From positions 1-26,392 of the forward strand of contig CAZVRW010000046.1 in assembly GCA_964630265.1 (NCBI GenBank): a stretch of 26,392 bases of DNA, given 5' to 3'. The DNA comes from CAZBWP01 sp964630265 (GTDB lineage: Bacteria; Pseudomonadota; Alphaproteobacteria; Rhodospirillales; Defluviicoccaceae). Below, one piece after another: positions 1 through 6,495 of this stretch (position 1 is the first letter of the stretch; the number at the start of each line of letters is the position of its first letter). The position numbers and the translations under genes are program-made. Below the pieces are notes generated by a model, which was given only the letters and a program-made list of their open reading frames with translations, was not told where the DNA came from and did no database searches.

Positions 1-49
1 CCATCAATGGACGCTGACCAAGCCGTCCATCAATGGACGCTGACCAAGC
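1..49. repeat. 26-base-period tandem repeat with small hairpin at the window end
   Basis: A 23-base unit (CCATCAATGG followed by ACGCTGACCAAGC) starts at 1 and again at 27. The second copy overlaps the last codons and stop of usg. Bases 24-39 form a perfect hairpin, CGTCCA, loop TCAA, TGGACG. The assembly may stop here because a short repeat array continues outward, or the extra copy may be an end artefact. It is mirrored at 26344-26392. Confidence 0.75.
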
Positions 50-299
50 AGTCGGCATGCCGGAAGTGGGTCGGGGCGCCGAGATGCGACGAAGCAACGC
101 GAACCGAATGCAGCCGGCCTTCGAGATTGGACTGCCAGAACTCCAGGAAGCGCCGCAGGGCCGGCAGTTGCGGCACTTCGTCCAGGCCCTGCCAGATGTA
201 GTTCTGCAGCAGGTCCGGATGGTCGGGCAGGTGGTAGGTGATCTCCGCCGTGGTCAGCCGGTAGCGGTTCAGCAGAAGCGGGCGGTGCGGTCTGAGCAT
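30..299 (-). CDS. usg: Usg-like family protein
   Basis: This 89-residue protein matches the Usg-like family of alphaproteobacteria, which is short, conserved and of unknown biochemical role. The diagnostic run is RLTTAEITYHLPDHPDLLQ followed by YIWQ near residues 13-36, then LRRFLEFWQ and GxLHSVRVA. No signal peptide or membrane segment is seen, so it is probably cytoplasmic. The start at 299 was chosen because a GGGAG ribosome-binding site lies about seven bases upstream and the family begins near this point. The longer reading frame to 335 has no such support. The C-terminal residues (CLVSVH) are encoded inside a 26-base tandem repeat, so the natural end could differ slightly. A sigma-70-like promoter lies about 140 bases upstream. 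Confidence 0.85.
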   Translation of the reverse strand: MLRPHRPLLLNRYRLTTAEITYHLPDHPDLLQNYIWQGLDEVPQLPALRRFLEFWQSNLEGRLHSVRVASSHLGAPTHFRHADCLVSVH

Positions 300-441
300 G
301 GGCGTGCTCCCTGGTTTCCAGTCGCTTGACACCATGGGCCATCGGCCGGCGCCGCGCGGATGTCACCGCGACGCCGCGGACGGCCTCGGGCGAAGTGCAT
401 CGCAATCTCAAAGTTTGCCCGGCGAACGCCGCCGCGCAAGA

Positions 442-471
442 ATTATTTCGGTCTTGCCAGATTTCTGGCAA
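442..471 (-). promoter_or_regulatory. Candidate sigma-70 promoter for usg
   Basis: On the minus strand TTGCCA (466-471, 5 of 6 to the -35 consensus) is followed after 18 bases by AATAAT (442-447, 5 of 6 to the -10 consensus). It reads toward usg and would give a leader of roughly 135 bases. This is a pattern match only; a GC-rich alphaproteobacterium may use weaker boxes elsewhere. Confidence 0.45.
454..471. promoter_or_regulatory. 18-base operator-like palindrome overlapping the usg -35 box
   Basis: TTGCCAGATTTCTGGCAA is a perfect inverted repeat of two 8-base arms around TT. It lies in an AT-rich pocket of an otherwise GC-rich region and overlaps the -35 box, so a dimeric repressor bound here could block the promoter. 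No regulator gene is adjacent and I do not assign a protein to it. Confidence 0.45.
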
Positions 472-771
472 TAATATGAGCTGGCTGCCAACCGGCGCCC
501 GCTGGCCGGCAATACCAACCCGCGCAAATTACGGTGAATTCGTAAACGGCGGCTTTACGGGCGGTGCTCGGCGTGGGGTTCGGCGGCGCATCGTGCCCGA
601 GCCCGATCCCTAAGCCCGTGTCCCTAAGCCCGTGGCCACGCCGCGCCTCCGCCGGCCCGCGTCGTCGCTGTGGCGGAACGCCGGCCGGGCCTCTATGCTG
701 GCGACCACGCCGCGTTGGCGGACCAGCGTCGCACAGGATCGGAGCAGAGTGATGTCGCCGTTGCCGAGGGG

Positions 772-821
772 CTCGATGCTGACGGACCGAATCGATCCGT
801 CAGCCGCATCGGACCACCAGA
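772..821. repeat. Dispersed hairpin repeat, copy A
   Basis: A 9-base stem GCTGACGGA (778-786) pairs with TCCGTCAGC (796-804) around a 9-base loop, with a further GAT/ATC outer pairing. Read on the minus strand it aligns with the element at 1255-1310, sharing TCTGGTGGTYCGAT at one end and TCCGTCAGCATCGA near the other, about 80 percent identical by eye. The two copies are therefore inverted relative to each other, as in REP-like families. Confidence 0.6.
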
Positions 822-832
822 CCCGCGCCCGG

Positions 833-1195
833 GTGAATCGCCTACGGTCCACGCGTGGCGGAGCACGGCGCAGCGGCGCGGCCGTCGCCACCGTCGCCGC
901 GATCTTCTTGGCCGCGGGCGCGCCGGCGGGCGCATGGTCGACCGCCGTACCGTCGGTCCGGCCGGCGCCGGATGCCGCGGCGGGGCCGGTGCGGCGCGTT
1001 CAGGCGACGTCGCAAAGCGAGATGTCGGAGATTCGCGAGGCGCTGCGGCAGATGCGCCAGGAGATGCAGGAGGCCCGCGAAGCCGTACGCGCCGCGCGCG
1101 AGGCATCGGAACGCGCGGCCGACGCGGCAGAGCGCGCGGCCGACGCCGCCGAAGCCTCCGCCGCCGCGGCGCGCGAGGCGGCGGCGGGCCGTTAG
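833..1195 (+). CDS. Small exported alanine-rich coiled-coil protein, unknown function
   Basis: I do not recognise a named family. From GTG 833 the 120-residue product starts with a basic n-region (NRLRSTRGGARR), a hydrophobic stretch (about residues 15-35) and a plausible signal-peptidase site near AGA-WS. This points to export or membrane anchoring. The C-terminal half is a charged, alanine-rich helix with heptad-like spacing (MSEIREALRQMRQEMQEARE, then ERAADAAERAADAAEA), so a coiled coil is likely. The start is uncertain: in-frame ATG codons at 752 (GGAG seven bases upstream) and 776 also exist. I prefer 833 because it puts the signal peptide at the N-terminus and leaves the hairpin repeat outside the gene. 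A strong hairpin follows the stop. Confidence 0.5.
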   Translation: MNRLRSTRGGARRSGAAVATVAAIFLAAGAPAGAWSTAVPSVRPAPDAAAGPVRRVQATSQSEMSEIREALRQMRQEMQEAREAVRAAREASERAADAAERAADAAEASAAAAREAAAGR

Positions 1196-1205
1196 CGGAT
1201 CGGCT

Positions 1206-1230
1206 CTGACGCTTGGTGCCCAAGCGTCAG
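1206..1230. terminator. Perfect 11-base-stem hairpin after the coiled-coil gene
   Basis: CTGACGCTTGG (1206-1216) pairs perfectly with CCAAGCGTCAG (1220-1230) around TGC, starting 10 bases after the stop at 1195. There is no T-tract, so it is not a canonical intrinsic terminator. It may act as an RNA-end stabiliser or belong to the local hairpin repeat family. Confidence 0.5.
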
Positions 1231-1254
1231 ATCGGTCGATCCACTGAGCTATTA

Positions 1255-1310
1255 ATCTGGTGGTTCGATTCAGCCGACGGATCGGACTCATCCGTCAGCA
1301 TCGAACCACT
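1255..1310. repeat. Dispersed hairpin repeat, copy B (two-tier stem)
   Basis: The outer stem GTGGTTCGAT (1260-1269) pairs with ATCGAACCAC (1300-1309). The inner stem GACGGAT (1276-1282) pairs with ATCCGTC (1290-1296) around a 7-base loop. It is homologous in inverted orientation to 772-821. Just after it, GGTCGATCGACC (1319-1330) is a further 12-base perfect palindrome. Confidence 0.65.
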
Positions 1311-1491
1311 AGCGGATCGGTCGATCGACCAAGCCGTTGATCGCTCCAGCGGGGCGCGGCTCCATGCGCCGAGACCGGTTCCGCATTAACCCTTTGCGCA
1401 GGTTTTTCGCGGCAAGCTAAGAGACCGCGGCGTTCCTGCCGGCGATCCTGCGCCGGTCCGCCCTCTTCAGCCGCAGTCCGGCAGGCCAGCC

Positions 1492-3015
1492 ATGACCGAC
1501 GCAGCGTTCGACCTCGGCAATCGGATCGTCAAGGGCACCGTCTGGCTGGTGGCGTTGCGGTGGGCCGCCCGCCTGCTCGGCTTCGTCAGCCTGATCATTC
1601 TGGCGCGGTTGCTGGAGCCGCGGGACTTCGGCCTGGCGGCGCTGGCGGTGATGATCGCCGGCATTCTCGAGCACCTGTCGGATTTCCGTACCGATCTCGC
1701 GCTCATCCAGAATCCCGAGGCGGCGCGCGACCACTACGACACGGCGTGGACGCTGATGCTGATCCGCGGCCTCGTGCTTGCCGTGCTGATGTGCCTCGTC
1801 GCCCAGCCCGCCGCCGCCTTTCTGGAGGAGCCGGGGCTGGAGCCCTGCGTCTACGTGCTGGCGGTCGCGGTGCTCATCGAGAGCGCCCGCAACATCGGCA
1901 CCGTGGATTTCTTCAAGGAGCTGACCCTCGATCGCGAGTTCAAGCTGACGATCATCAGCCGGCTCTGCAGCTTCACCGTCGTCGTCACCCTCGCCATCAT
2001 CCTGCGCAACTACTGGGCGCTGATCGCCGGCGTGGTGACCTATCGCGTCATGCTGACGATCCTCAGCTTTCGCATGCACCCCTACCGGCCGCGCCTGCAT
2101 CTGTCCCGATGGCGGGAGATCTTCGGCTTCTCGAAGTGGCTTTGGTTGAACGGGGTGCTGCAGTATGTGGCCTACGCAAGCGATGTGTTCGTGCTCGGCA
2201 AGCTTGCCGGCGCCTCGGCCACGGGCCTCTATTCGGTGGCCAAGCGGGCCTCGGACCTGGTCGGCTCGGAGTTCGTCGGCCCGGTCCGCAATGCCCTGTT
2301 TCCGGGTTTCGTCCAGGTGGTCAAGGACGGGCCGCGCTTCCGCAAGGCATTCATCGGCTCATTTGCGATCATTCTCGGGATCGGCCTGCCGGCCTCGGTC
2401 GGTTTCGCCGTGGTCGCCCTGCCTTTCACCGAGGTGGTCCTCGGCGACAAGTGGCTGGCGGCGGTGCCGGTAATGCAGATCCTCGCCCTCAATGCGCTGC
2501 TGATCGTCTGCATCGCCAACACCCAGTCGGCGCTCTTCGCTCTCGGCCGGCCGGACCTGTGGGCGCTGGTCATGGCGGTGAACGCGGTCGTCGTCGTGCC
2601 GGCACTGATCCTTGGCGTTAACGCCCATGGGGCCGTCGGCGCGGCGCTGGGGGTGACCATCGCCGCCTTCGCCGCCTTCCTCGCCGCCGCCGTTTGCGTG
2701 ATCCGAACGGTCGGCGTTTCGCCGCAAGAAATTGCCATGGCAACGTGGCGCAGCGGTCTCGCCGCAATCGCCATGGCGGCGACCGTGCTGTTCATCCGTG
2801 ACGCGTGGCCGAACGGTCCTGGTTTCATACGCGGTGCCGGTGAACTCGTGACCCTCGTCGGGGCGGGCGGCCTCGTCTACTTGAGCGTGCATCTCCTCCT
2901 GTGGTGTTTATCCGGCCGCCCGAAAGGACCCGAACAACGTGTCCTCTCCCTGGTTCTGCCGCGCTTGCGCCGAACGTCGTTAGCCGGCATGGTGCGGCGT
3001 CTAGCCGGCGCGTAA
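1492..3015 (+). CDS. Polysaccharide flippase of the PST/MVF (Wzx-like) superfamily
   Basis: This 507-residue, strongly hydrophobic protein has a dozen or more evident membrane segments. It opens with the flippase signature: an N-terminal helix with RWAARLLGFVSLIILARLLEP followed by RDFGLAALAVMI (about residues 22-55). Such proteins move lipid-linked oligosaccharide units across the inner membrane for capsule, O-antigen or exopolysaccharide assembly. Length is typical. ATG 1492 fits the family N-terminus, with a weak AGG-containing site upstream. A sulfotransferase follows 56 bases downstream on the same strand, so the two may serve one surface polysaccharide. The substrate cannot be read from the sequence. 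No polymerase or glycosyltransferase gene is intact in the window. Confidence 0.88.
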   Translation: MTDAAFDLGNRIVKGTVWLVALRWAARLLGFVSLIILARLLEPRDFGLAALAVMIAGILEHLSDFRTDLALIQNPEAARDHYDTAWTLMLIRGLVLAVLMCLVAQPAAAFLEEPGLEPCVYVLAVAVLIESARNIGTVDFFKELTLDREFKLTIISRLCSFTVVVTLAIILRNYWALIAGVVTYRVMLTILSFRMHPYRPRLHLSRWREIFGFSKWLWLNGVLQYVAYASDVFVLGKLAGASATGLYSVAKRASDLVGSEFVGPVRNALFPGFVQVVKDGPRFRKAFIGSFAIILGIGLPASVGFAVVALPFTEVVLGDKWLAAVPVMQILALNALLIVCIANTQSALFALGRPDLWALVMAVNAVVVVPALILGVNAHGAVGAALGVTIAAFAAFLAAAVCVIRTVGVSPQEIAMATWRSGLAAIAMAATVLFIRDAWPNGPGFIRGAGELVTLVGAGGLVYLSVHLLLWCLSGRPKGPEQRVLSLVLPRLRRTSLAGMVRRLAGA

Positions 3016-3071
3016 ACCCCACATGAGCCAAGAACGGGCAGTGCGCCGAACCAGCTTCACGGGGGCTCGGG

Positions 3072-4013
3072 ATGCGCAAACCAAACTTCTTTCTCGTCGG
3101 TGCGCCTAAGTGCGGCACCACTGCCATGAACTCCTATCTCGCCCAGCACCCGGACATCTTCATGGCCGGCAAGGAGACCAATTACTTCTCGCGAGAGCTG
3201 TTCCGCGACAAGACCAGTCGGGCGGCGAAACTGCGCGAGACCAGCGAGTACTACGAAAGCCTGTTCGCGGATGCCCAAGACGAGGCGATCGTTGGGGAAG
3301 GCTCGGTCTTCTACATGTGCTCGAAATTGGCAGCCGCTCGTATCCGCGACTACGCCCCGGACGCCCGGATCCTGATCCACATTCGCAACCCCGTCGACTT
3401 CATCCCCTCGCACCACTCGCAACTCGTGTACGAGCGCTATGAGGACATCGCTGACGTGGCCGCGGCCTATGATGCCGAAGACGATCGCCGGGTCGGCCGC
3501 CGCGTGCCGGAGTTCTGCCCGCTGCACACGATCCTGAACTACCGGGAAATGGCGTCGTTCTCCGAACAGATCCGACGCTACTTCGACATTTTCGGCCGCG
3601 AGCGTGTTCTGATCAACGTCTTCGATGACATGAAGTCTGACCCGTACCGGGTCTACCGCCGGACGCTGGCGTTTCTCGGCGTCGATGCCTCCTTTCAGCC
3701 GACGTTCGGCGTGGTGAACGCCAACAAGCGGTCGCGCATTGGCCCCCTGGTCGGCGTCCTGCGCGAACCGCCGGACTGGGTCAGCGCGGCAAGCCGCCTC
3801 GTCGGTGGTCCGCAAACGCGCCAGCGCCTTAAGCAGATGCTCAAGCGGTGGAACACGGTCTACGAGCCCCGCGCTCCCCTGGACCCCGCGTTCGTCGAGC
3901 GGCTGCGCAACGACCTCAAGCCCGAGGTCGAGCGATTGAGCGCGCTGCTCGGCCGCGACCTGACCCACTGGTGCGAAGAGTCCGTGCCGGAACGCCGGCG
4001 GGCGGTCGCCTAG
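3072..4013 (+). CDS. Sulfotransferase family protein
   Basis: The 313-residue product carries the two PAPS-binding elements of the sulfotransferase fold. The 5'-phosphosulfate loop is NFFLVGAPKCGTTAMNSYL at residues 5-23 (K13 in the loop). The 3'-phosphate element is ILIHIRNPVDFIPSHHSQL with R105 and a downstream serine. The family transfers sulfate from PAPS to a hydroxyl or amine of a sugar, lipid or small molecule. No signal peptide is seen, so it should act in the cytoplasm before export. Its position after a polysaccharide flippase suggests that the acceptor is a surface glycan; this is inference. The start at 3072 has a GGGGCTCGGG purine-rich stretch immediately upstream. Length is normal for bacterial members. 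Confidence 0.88.
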   Translation: MRKPNFFLVGAPKCGTTAMNSYLAQHPDIFMAGKETNYFSRELFRDKTSRAAKLRETSEYYESLFADAQDEAIVGEGSVFYMCSKLAAARIRDYAPDARILIHIRNPVDFIPSHHSQLVYERYEDIADVAAAYDAEDDRRVGRRVPEFCPLHTILNYREMASFSEQIRRYFDIFGRERVLINVFDDMKSDPYRVYRRTLAFLGVDASFQPTFGVVNANKRSRIGPLVGVLREPPDWVSAASRLVGGPQTRQRLKQMLKRWNTVYEPRAPLDPAFVERLRNDLKPEVERLSALLGRDLTHWCEESVPERRRAVA

Positions 4014-4097
4014 GCCGCGCCGGCGCGCCGGTTGCGTCGGTCGCGCGAGGCGCGTAGGCGGAGTGTTAACGATCGCCTGCTAGAGTCTCCGACCGTG

Positions 4098-4111
4098 CCG
4101 CGGATCCGCGG
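4098..4111. promoter_or_regulatory. 14-base palindrome upstream of the 116-residue protein gene
   Basis: CCGCGGATCCGCGG is perfectly palindromic and lies 30 bases before the start at 4142, between a possible promoter area (GTTAAC and TAGAGT near 4064-4086) and the ribosome-binding site. It may be an operator or a leader hairpin; in GC-rich DNA it may also be chance. Confidence 0.3.
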
Positions 4112-4141
4112 TGGGACGCACGCTGGTGGAGACGGGTCGCC

Positions 4142-4492
4142 ATGCCCATGGAATTGCGCAAGCTGGTCTTCTCGCGGGAGGAACTGACCGGTGCCGCCTA
4201 CGGCTATTGCCTGCACGTGGGCAAGCCGATGCCGGAAGCGGCGGTTTCGGAGGTGCTCGTTCGTGCCGATCCGGAGCTGGTGCTGACCCTCAGGTTCGAC
4301 GTCAACGATCCGCAGGGACGGCGCACCGTGGACCTCGACCGCGGCGAGATCGCGGCGGCCTTGATCCGCTACTGCCGGTGCATCAGCGTGCCGATCCCGC
4401 GCAAGGCCAAAAAGATCGTCCAGCCGGCGGAAGACGGCGTGGTGATGCTGATCAACCTGAACTACGAGGTTCCCAAGGCCAAGGCCGCCTGA
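4142..4492 (+). CDS. Conserved-looking hypothetical protein, 116 residues
   Basis: I do not recognise the family. The product is soluble, mixed alpha/beta in character and balanced in charge, with no membrane segment or signal peptide. A segment with acidic and basic residues (LTLRFDVNDPQGRRTVDLDR) leads to two cysteines in IRYCRCISVPIPRKAKK near residues 80-96. A CxC pair next to a basic stretch could bind metal or nucleic acid, but this is speculation. ATG 4142 has GGTGGAG upstream (GGAG 10 bases away); ATG 4148 is a second choice. Codon use matches its neighbours, so it is probably a real gene. The stop is followed directly by an 81-base inverted-repeat element. Confidence 0.75.
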   Translation: MPMELRKLVFSREELTGAAYGYCLHVGKPMPEAAVSEVLVRADPELVLTLRFDVNDPQGRRTVDLDRGEIAAALIRYCRCISVPIPRKAKKIVQPAEDGVVMLINLNYEVPKAKAA

Positions 4493-4573
4493 GAGGTTGT
4501 GAAAGAATGCCCGCGAAGCCCGTTATCGCCGGAATTTTCCTCGTGTTTTCAAAGGGCGTTTCTTCGCAACCTC
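4493..4573. repeat. MITE-like element with imperfect 20-base terminal inverted repeats
   Basis: The left end GAGGTTGTGAAAGAATGCCC (4493-4512) matches 16 of 20 bases with the inverted right end at 4554-4573. The 41-base interior is AT-richer than its surroundings. It begins immediately after the stop codon of the upstream gene. No clear target-site duplication flanks it. It could be a decayed non-autonomous insertion element or a large transcript-end hairpin. Confidence 0.45.
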
Positions 4574-4589
4574 GATTGGTTCACAGGCT

Positions 4590-4606
4590 CTGAGCCGACG
4601 GCTCAG
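4590..4606. terminator. Hairpin at the convergent gene ends
   Basis: CTGAGCC (4590-4596) pairs with GGCTCAG (4600-4606) around GAC. It overlaps the stop codon of the msrQ remnant and lies downstream of the 116-residue protein gene, so it could end transcripts from both sides. There is no T-tract. Confidence 0.4.
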
Positions 4607-4842
4607 GGTGAGGGGCGCGCGGCGACCGATGCGGCGAGGCCTCCGTTGGCCTTGCGGGCGCGGGCGGGATGCGACAGCCGGGCCGCGAGGAGCGCCGCCA
4701 GGAGCACCGCATAGACCGCGGGCTCCCGCCAGTCGGCCTTCATCATCATGAAGAAGTGCAGCACGCCAAGCACCGCCGCTGGATAGACGAGGCGGTGCAG
4801 CCCCTGCCAGCGGGCGGCGCCGAGCCGTTCCGCGTTTGACAC
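4603..4842 (-). pseudogene. msrQ: C-terminal remnant of MsrQ (heme membrane subunit of methionine sulfoxide reductase)
   Basis: The 79-residue frame matches only the end of MsrQ (YedZ). It has RWQGLHRLVYPAAVLGVLHF at residues 11-30, whose two histidines (H16 and H29, 13 apart) correspond to two of the known heme ligands, then KADWREPAVYAVLLAALLA as the last membrane helix. Intact MsrQ has six helices and about 200 residues. The first helices and the remaining heme ligand are missing. The frame stays open upstream but the residues (FYSTAARKTIRK) do not look like MsrQ. The catalytic partner msrP is absent. The GTG at 4842 is only the first possible start and I do not think a functional product is made. 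Confidence 0.75.
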
Positions 4843-4977
4843 GATCTTACGTATGGTTTTGCGCGCTGCGGTCGAATAAAAACCGCGTGAGAGCAGGCTG
4901 CTGTCACGTGCGCGCCGGCCTGTCCGGAGGCCGATGCCGCCGCGCCGGCCGCGCCGTCACCGGAGAGGTGACCGACC

Positions 4978-6315
4978 ATGTCGCCGGAAAAGTTCCTCCT
5001 CGCCGTCTTCCTTGCGCTCATCGTCGTCGGCGCCGGCGTGCTGTCGTTGCCGATGATGACCTCGGCCGGCGGGATCGCTTTCGTCGACGCCCTGTTCACC
5101 GCGGCTTCGGCGGTCTGCGTCACCGGGCTGATGGTGCTCGACATCGAGGCCGACTTCACCGCCGCCGGGCGGACGGTGATCCTGGTGCTGATCCAGCTCG
5201 GCGGTCTCGGCATCATCACCCTGGCCAGCCTGTTGATCCTGTCGGCGCAGCGGCGCCTGCCGATCTCCTACGAGGCCATGGTCAGCTCCACCGTCGGCGT
5301 GGCCGGTGCCATGCGGCCGCGCCACGTCGCGCTTGCGGTGATCGGTTATGCGCTGGTCATCGAGGCCATCGGCATCGCCGCGCTGCTCGTCCTCTGGCCG
5401 GGCGACCTCGCGCCGCTTGACCGGCTGTGGACCGCCACCTTCCACGGGATCTCCGCCTTCTGCAACTCCGGCATCGGGCTGCTGGCGAACAGTCTCGAGA
5501 GCCTGCGCGGCGATGCCGGCGTCGGCCTGGTGATGATGGGGCTGATCGTGCTCGGCGGTTTCGGCTTCCTCAACCTGCACGAACTCGTGCACCGCATCCG
5601 CACGCGCAGTCTGCGCTGGTCGCGCTGCTCGCTGTTCTTCAAGGTCAGCGTCACCCTCACCATCGCCCTCAACCTCGGCGGTGCCGCGGTGCTGCTGGCC
5701 TGCGAGAGCGGGCAGGCGTTCGCCGGGCTGTCCACCAGTGAGACGCTGCTCGCCGCCGCCTTCCATGCGGTGACGGCGCGCACCGCCGGCTTCCACACCA
5801 TTCCCATGAGCGACTTCAGCGAGGTGTCGCTGCGCTTCCTGATGCTGTTGATGTTCATCGGCGCGGTCAGCGGCTCCTGCGCCGGCGGCGTCAAGGTGGG
5901 CACGCTGGCGGTGCTCGTCGCCATCGTCCGCGGCCACCTGCGCAATGACCAGGAGCCGGTCTTGTTCAATCGGCGCCTGTCGCGCATCGATCAGCGGCGG
6001 ACCGTGGTTCTGCTGGTGGCGTCGCTGGTCCTGTTCTACGTTGCCTTCGGGGTGCTGTTGAGCGTCGAGGGTCAAGCGGTGCCGGCGGACGGGCACGGCG
6101 CCGCGCTCACGTTCGGCTTCGAGACGATCTCGGCGCTGGGCACGGTGGGGCTGTCCACCGGCGTGACGCCGGCGCTGTCGACGACGGGCAAGGGCGTACT
6201 GATCGCCCTGATGATCGTCGGTCGGCTCGGGCCGCTCGCCGTCATCGCCGCCTGGGCGCATCGGCCGACGCCCCGGCCGTACACCCATCCTGAGGAGCCG
6301 CTACCCGTCGGATGA
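4978..6315 (+). CDS. ktrB: TrkH/KtrB-family potassium uptake membrane subunit
   Basis: The 445-residue protein is the K+-conducting subunit of a Ktr/Trk system in the inner membrane. The four pore-loop filter segments are visible: VCVTGL (G50), FCNSGIG (G165/G167), RTAGFH (G271) and GTVGLSTG (G391). A glycine-rich gating region (SGSCAGGVKVGT, residues 298-309) interrupts the third repeat, as in KtrB and TrkH. Length fits KtrB. ATG 4978 has a strong GGAGAGG site nine bases upstream. Its stop is three bases before the ktrA start, so the pair should be co-transcribed. Here that ktrA start belongs to a broken copy: after 6362 the sequence switches to foreign DNA. The 3' end (5997-6315) is duplicated at 7557-7875. 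Confidence 0.92.
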   Translation: MSPEKFLLAVFLALIVVGAGVLSLPMMTSAGGIAFVDALFTAASAVCVTGLMVLDIEADFTAAGRTVILVLIQLGGLGIITLASLLILSAQRRLPISYEAMVSSTVGVAGAMRPRHVALAVIGYALVIEAIGIAALLVLWPGDLAPLDRLWTATFHGISAFCNSGIGLLANSLESLRGDAGVGLVMMGLIVLGGFGFLNLHELVHRIRTRSLRWSRCSLFFKVSVTLTIALNLGGAAVLLACESGQAFAGLSTSETLLAAAFHAVTARTAGFHTIPMSDFSEVSLRFLMLLMFIGAVSGSCAGGVKVGTLAVLVAIVRGHLRNDQEPVLFNRRLSRIDQRRTVVLLVASLVLFYVAFGVLLSVEGQAVPADGHGAALTFGFETISALGTVGLSTGVTPALSTTGKGVLIALMIVGRLGPLAVIAAWAHRPTPRPYTHPEEPLPVG

Positions 6316-6362
6316 GCCATGTCCAAACGCATCATCTGCCTCGGCATCAGCACCTTCAGCGA
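5997..6362 (+). repeat. 366-base direct repeat, copy 1 (end of ktrB plus start of ktrA)
   Basis: Identical base for base to 7557-7922, with an offset of 1560. It contains codons for the last 105 or so residues of KtrB, the intergenic GCC and the first 14 codons of KtrA. The sequences diverge upstream of 5997/7557 and from 6363/7923 onward. Confidence 0.95.
6319..6362 (+). pseudogene. Broken 5' fragment of ktrA
   Basis: Codons 1-14 of ktrA (MSKRIICLGISTFS) are followed at 6363 by unrelated sequence. The frame runs on to a stop at 6558 without any RCK-domain residues. The intact gene begins 1560 bases downstream. Confidence 0.9.
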
Positions 6363-6495
6363 CGGAGATGTCGGGCTGCCCTTCGATCAAGCCGGGGATA
6401 CGCGGGACGTTGCGGAGCGCTTTGGGGTTCGACCAGATCAGAAAGTTGTCCGGCCCACCGAAACTCGATGCGGGCCAATGTTCAGCGGCCGTCAC
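6363..6495 (-). pseudogene. 5' fragment of an unidentified gene, cut at the repeat junction
   Basis: From GTG 6495 the minus strand reads TAAEHWPASSFGGPDNFLIW and then SNPKALRNVPRIPGLIEGQP, running into the direct repeat at 6363-6362. The composition looks protein-like. The start overlaps the methyltransferase stop by 14 bases, as in tight operons. I cannot name the family; about 44 residues remain and the rest is missing. It implies that the insert was excised from a longer operon. Confidence 0.4.

Larger units (their letters stand above)
300..832. other. Regulatory and low-information stretch between usg and the coiled-coil gene
   Basis: Besides the promoter, the operator-like palindrome and the hairpin element at 772-821, it holds a direct repeat of CCCTAAGCCCGTG at 608-621 and 622-635, and a small inverted repeat CGTAAA/TTTACG near 552-570. 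Reading frames here have no recognisable protein character. An in-frame upstream extension of the next gene to ATG 752 or 776 is possible. Confidence 0.5.
1196..1491. other. Intergenic hairpin zone upstream of the flippase
   Basis: It contains the 11-base-stem hairpin, repeat copy B, the palindrome at 1319-1330, and the words AGCGGATCGG (twice) and GATCGGTCGATC (twice). The remainder (1351-1491) carries TTAACC and a short T-run but no promoter I would defend. No gene is seen. Confidence 0.55.

Noticed and set aside
1255..1310. A tRNA-like structure (GGTTCGATTC T-arm word and a 7-base loop)
   Set aside because: There is no acceptor stem, D-arm or correct spacing, and the element has a related inverted copy at 772-821, so a hairpin repeat explains it.
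4957..6288. A 443-residue antisense reading frame over ktrB
   Set aside because: It is a GC-rich shadow full of Gln, His, Asp and Arg; the sense strand encodes a clear KtrB with all filter motifs. The long antisense frames over radC, rlmN, DUF4340 and the flippase were rejected for the same reason.
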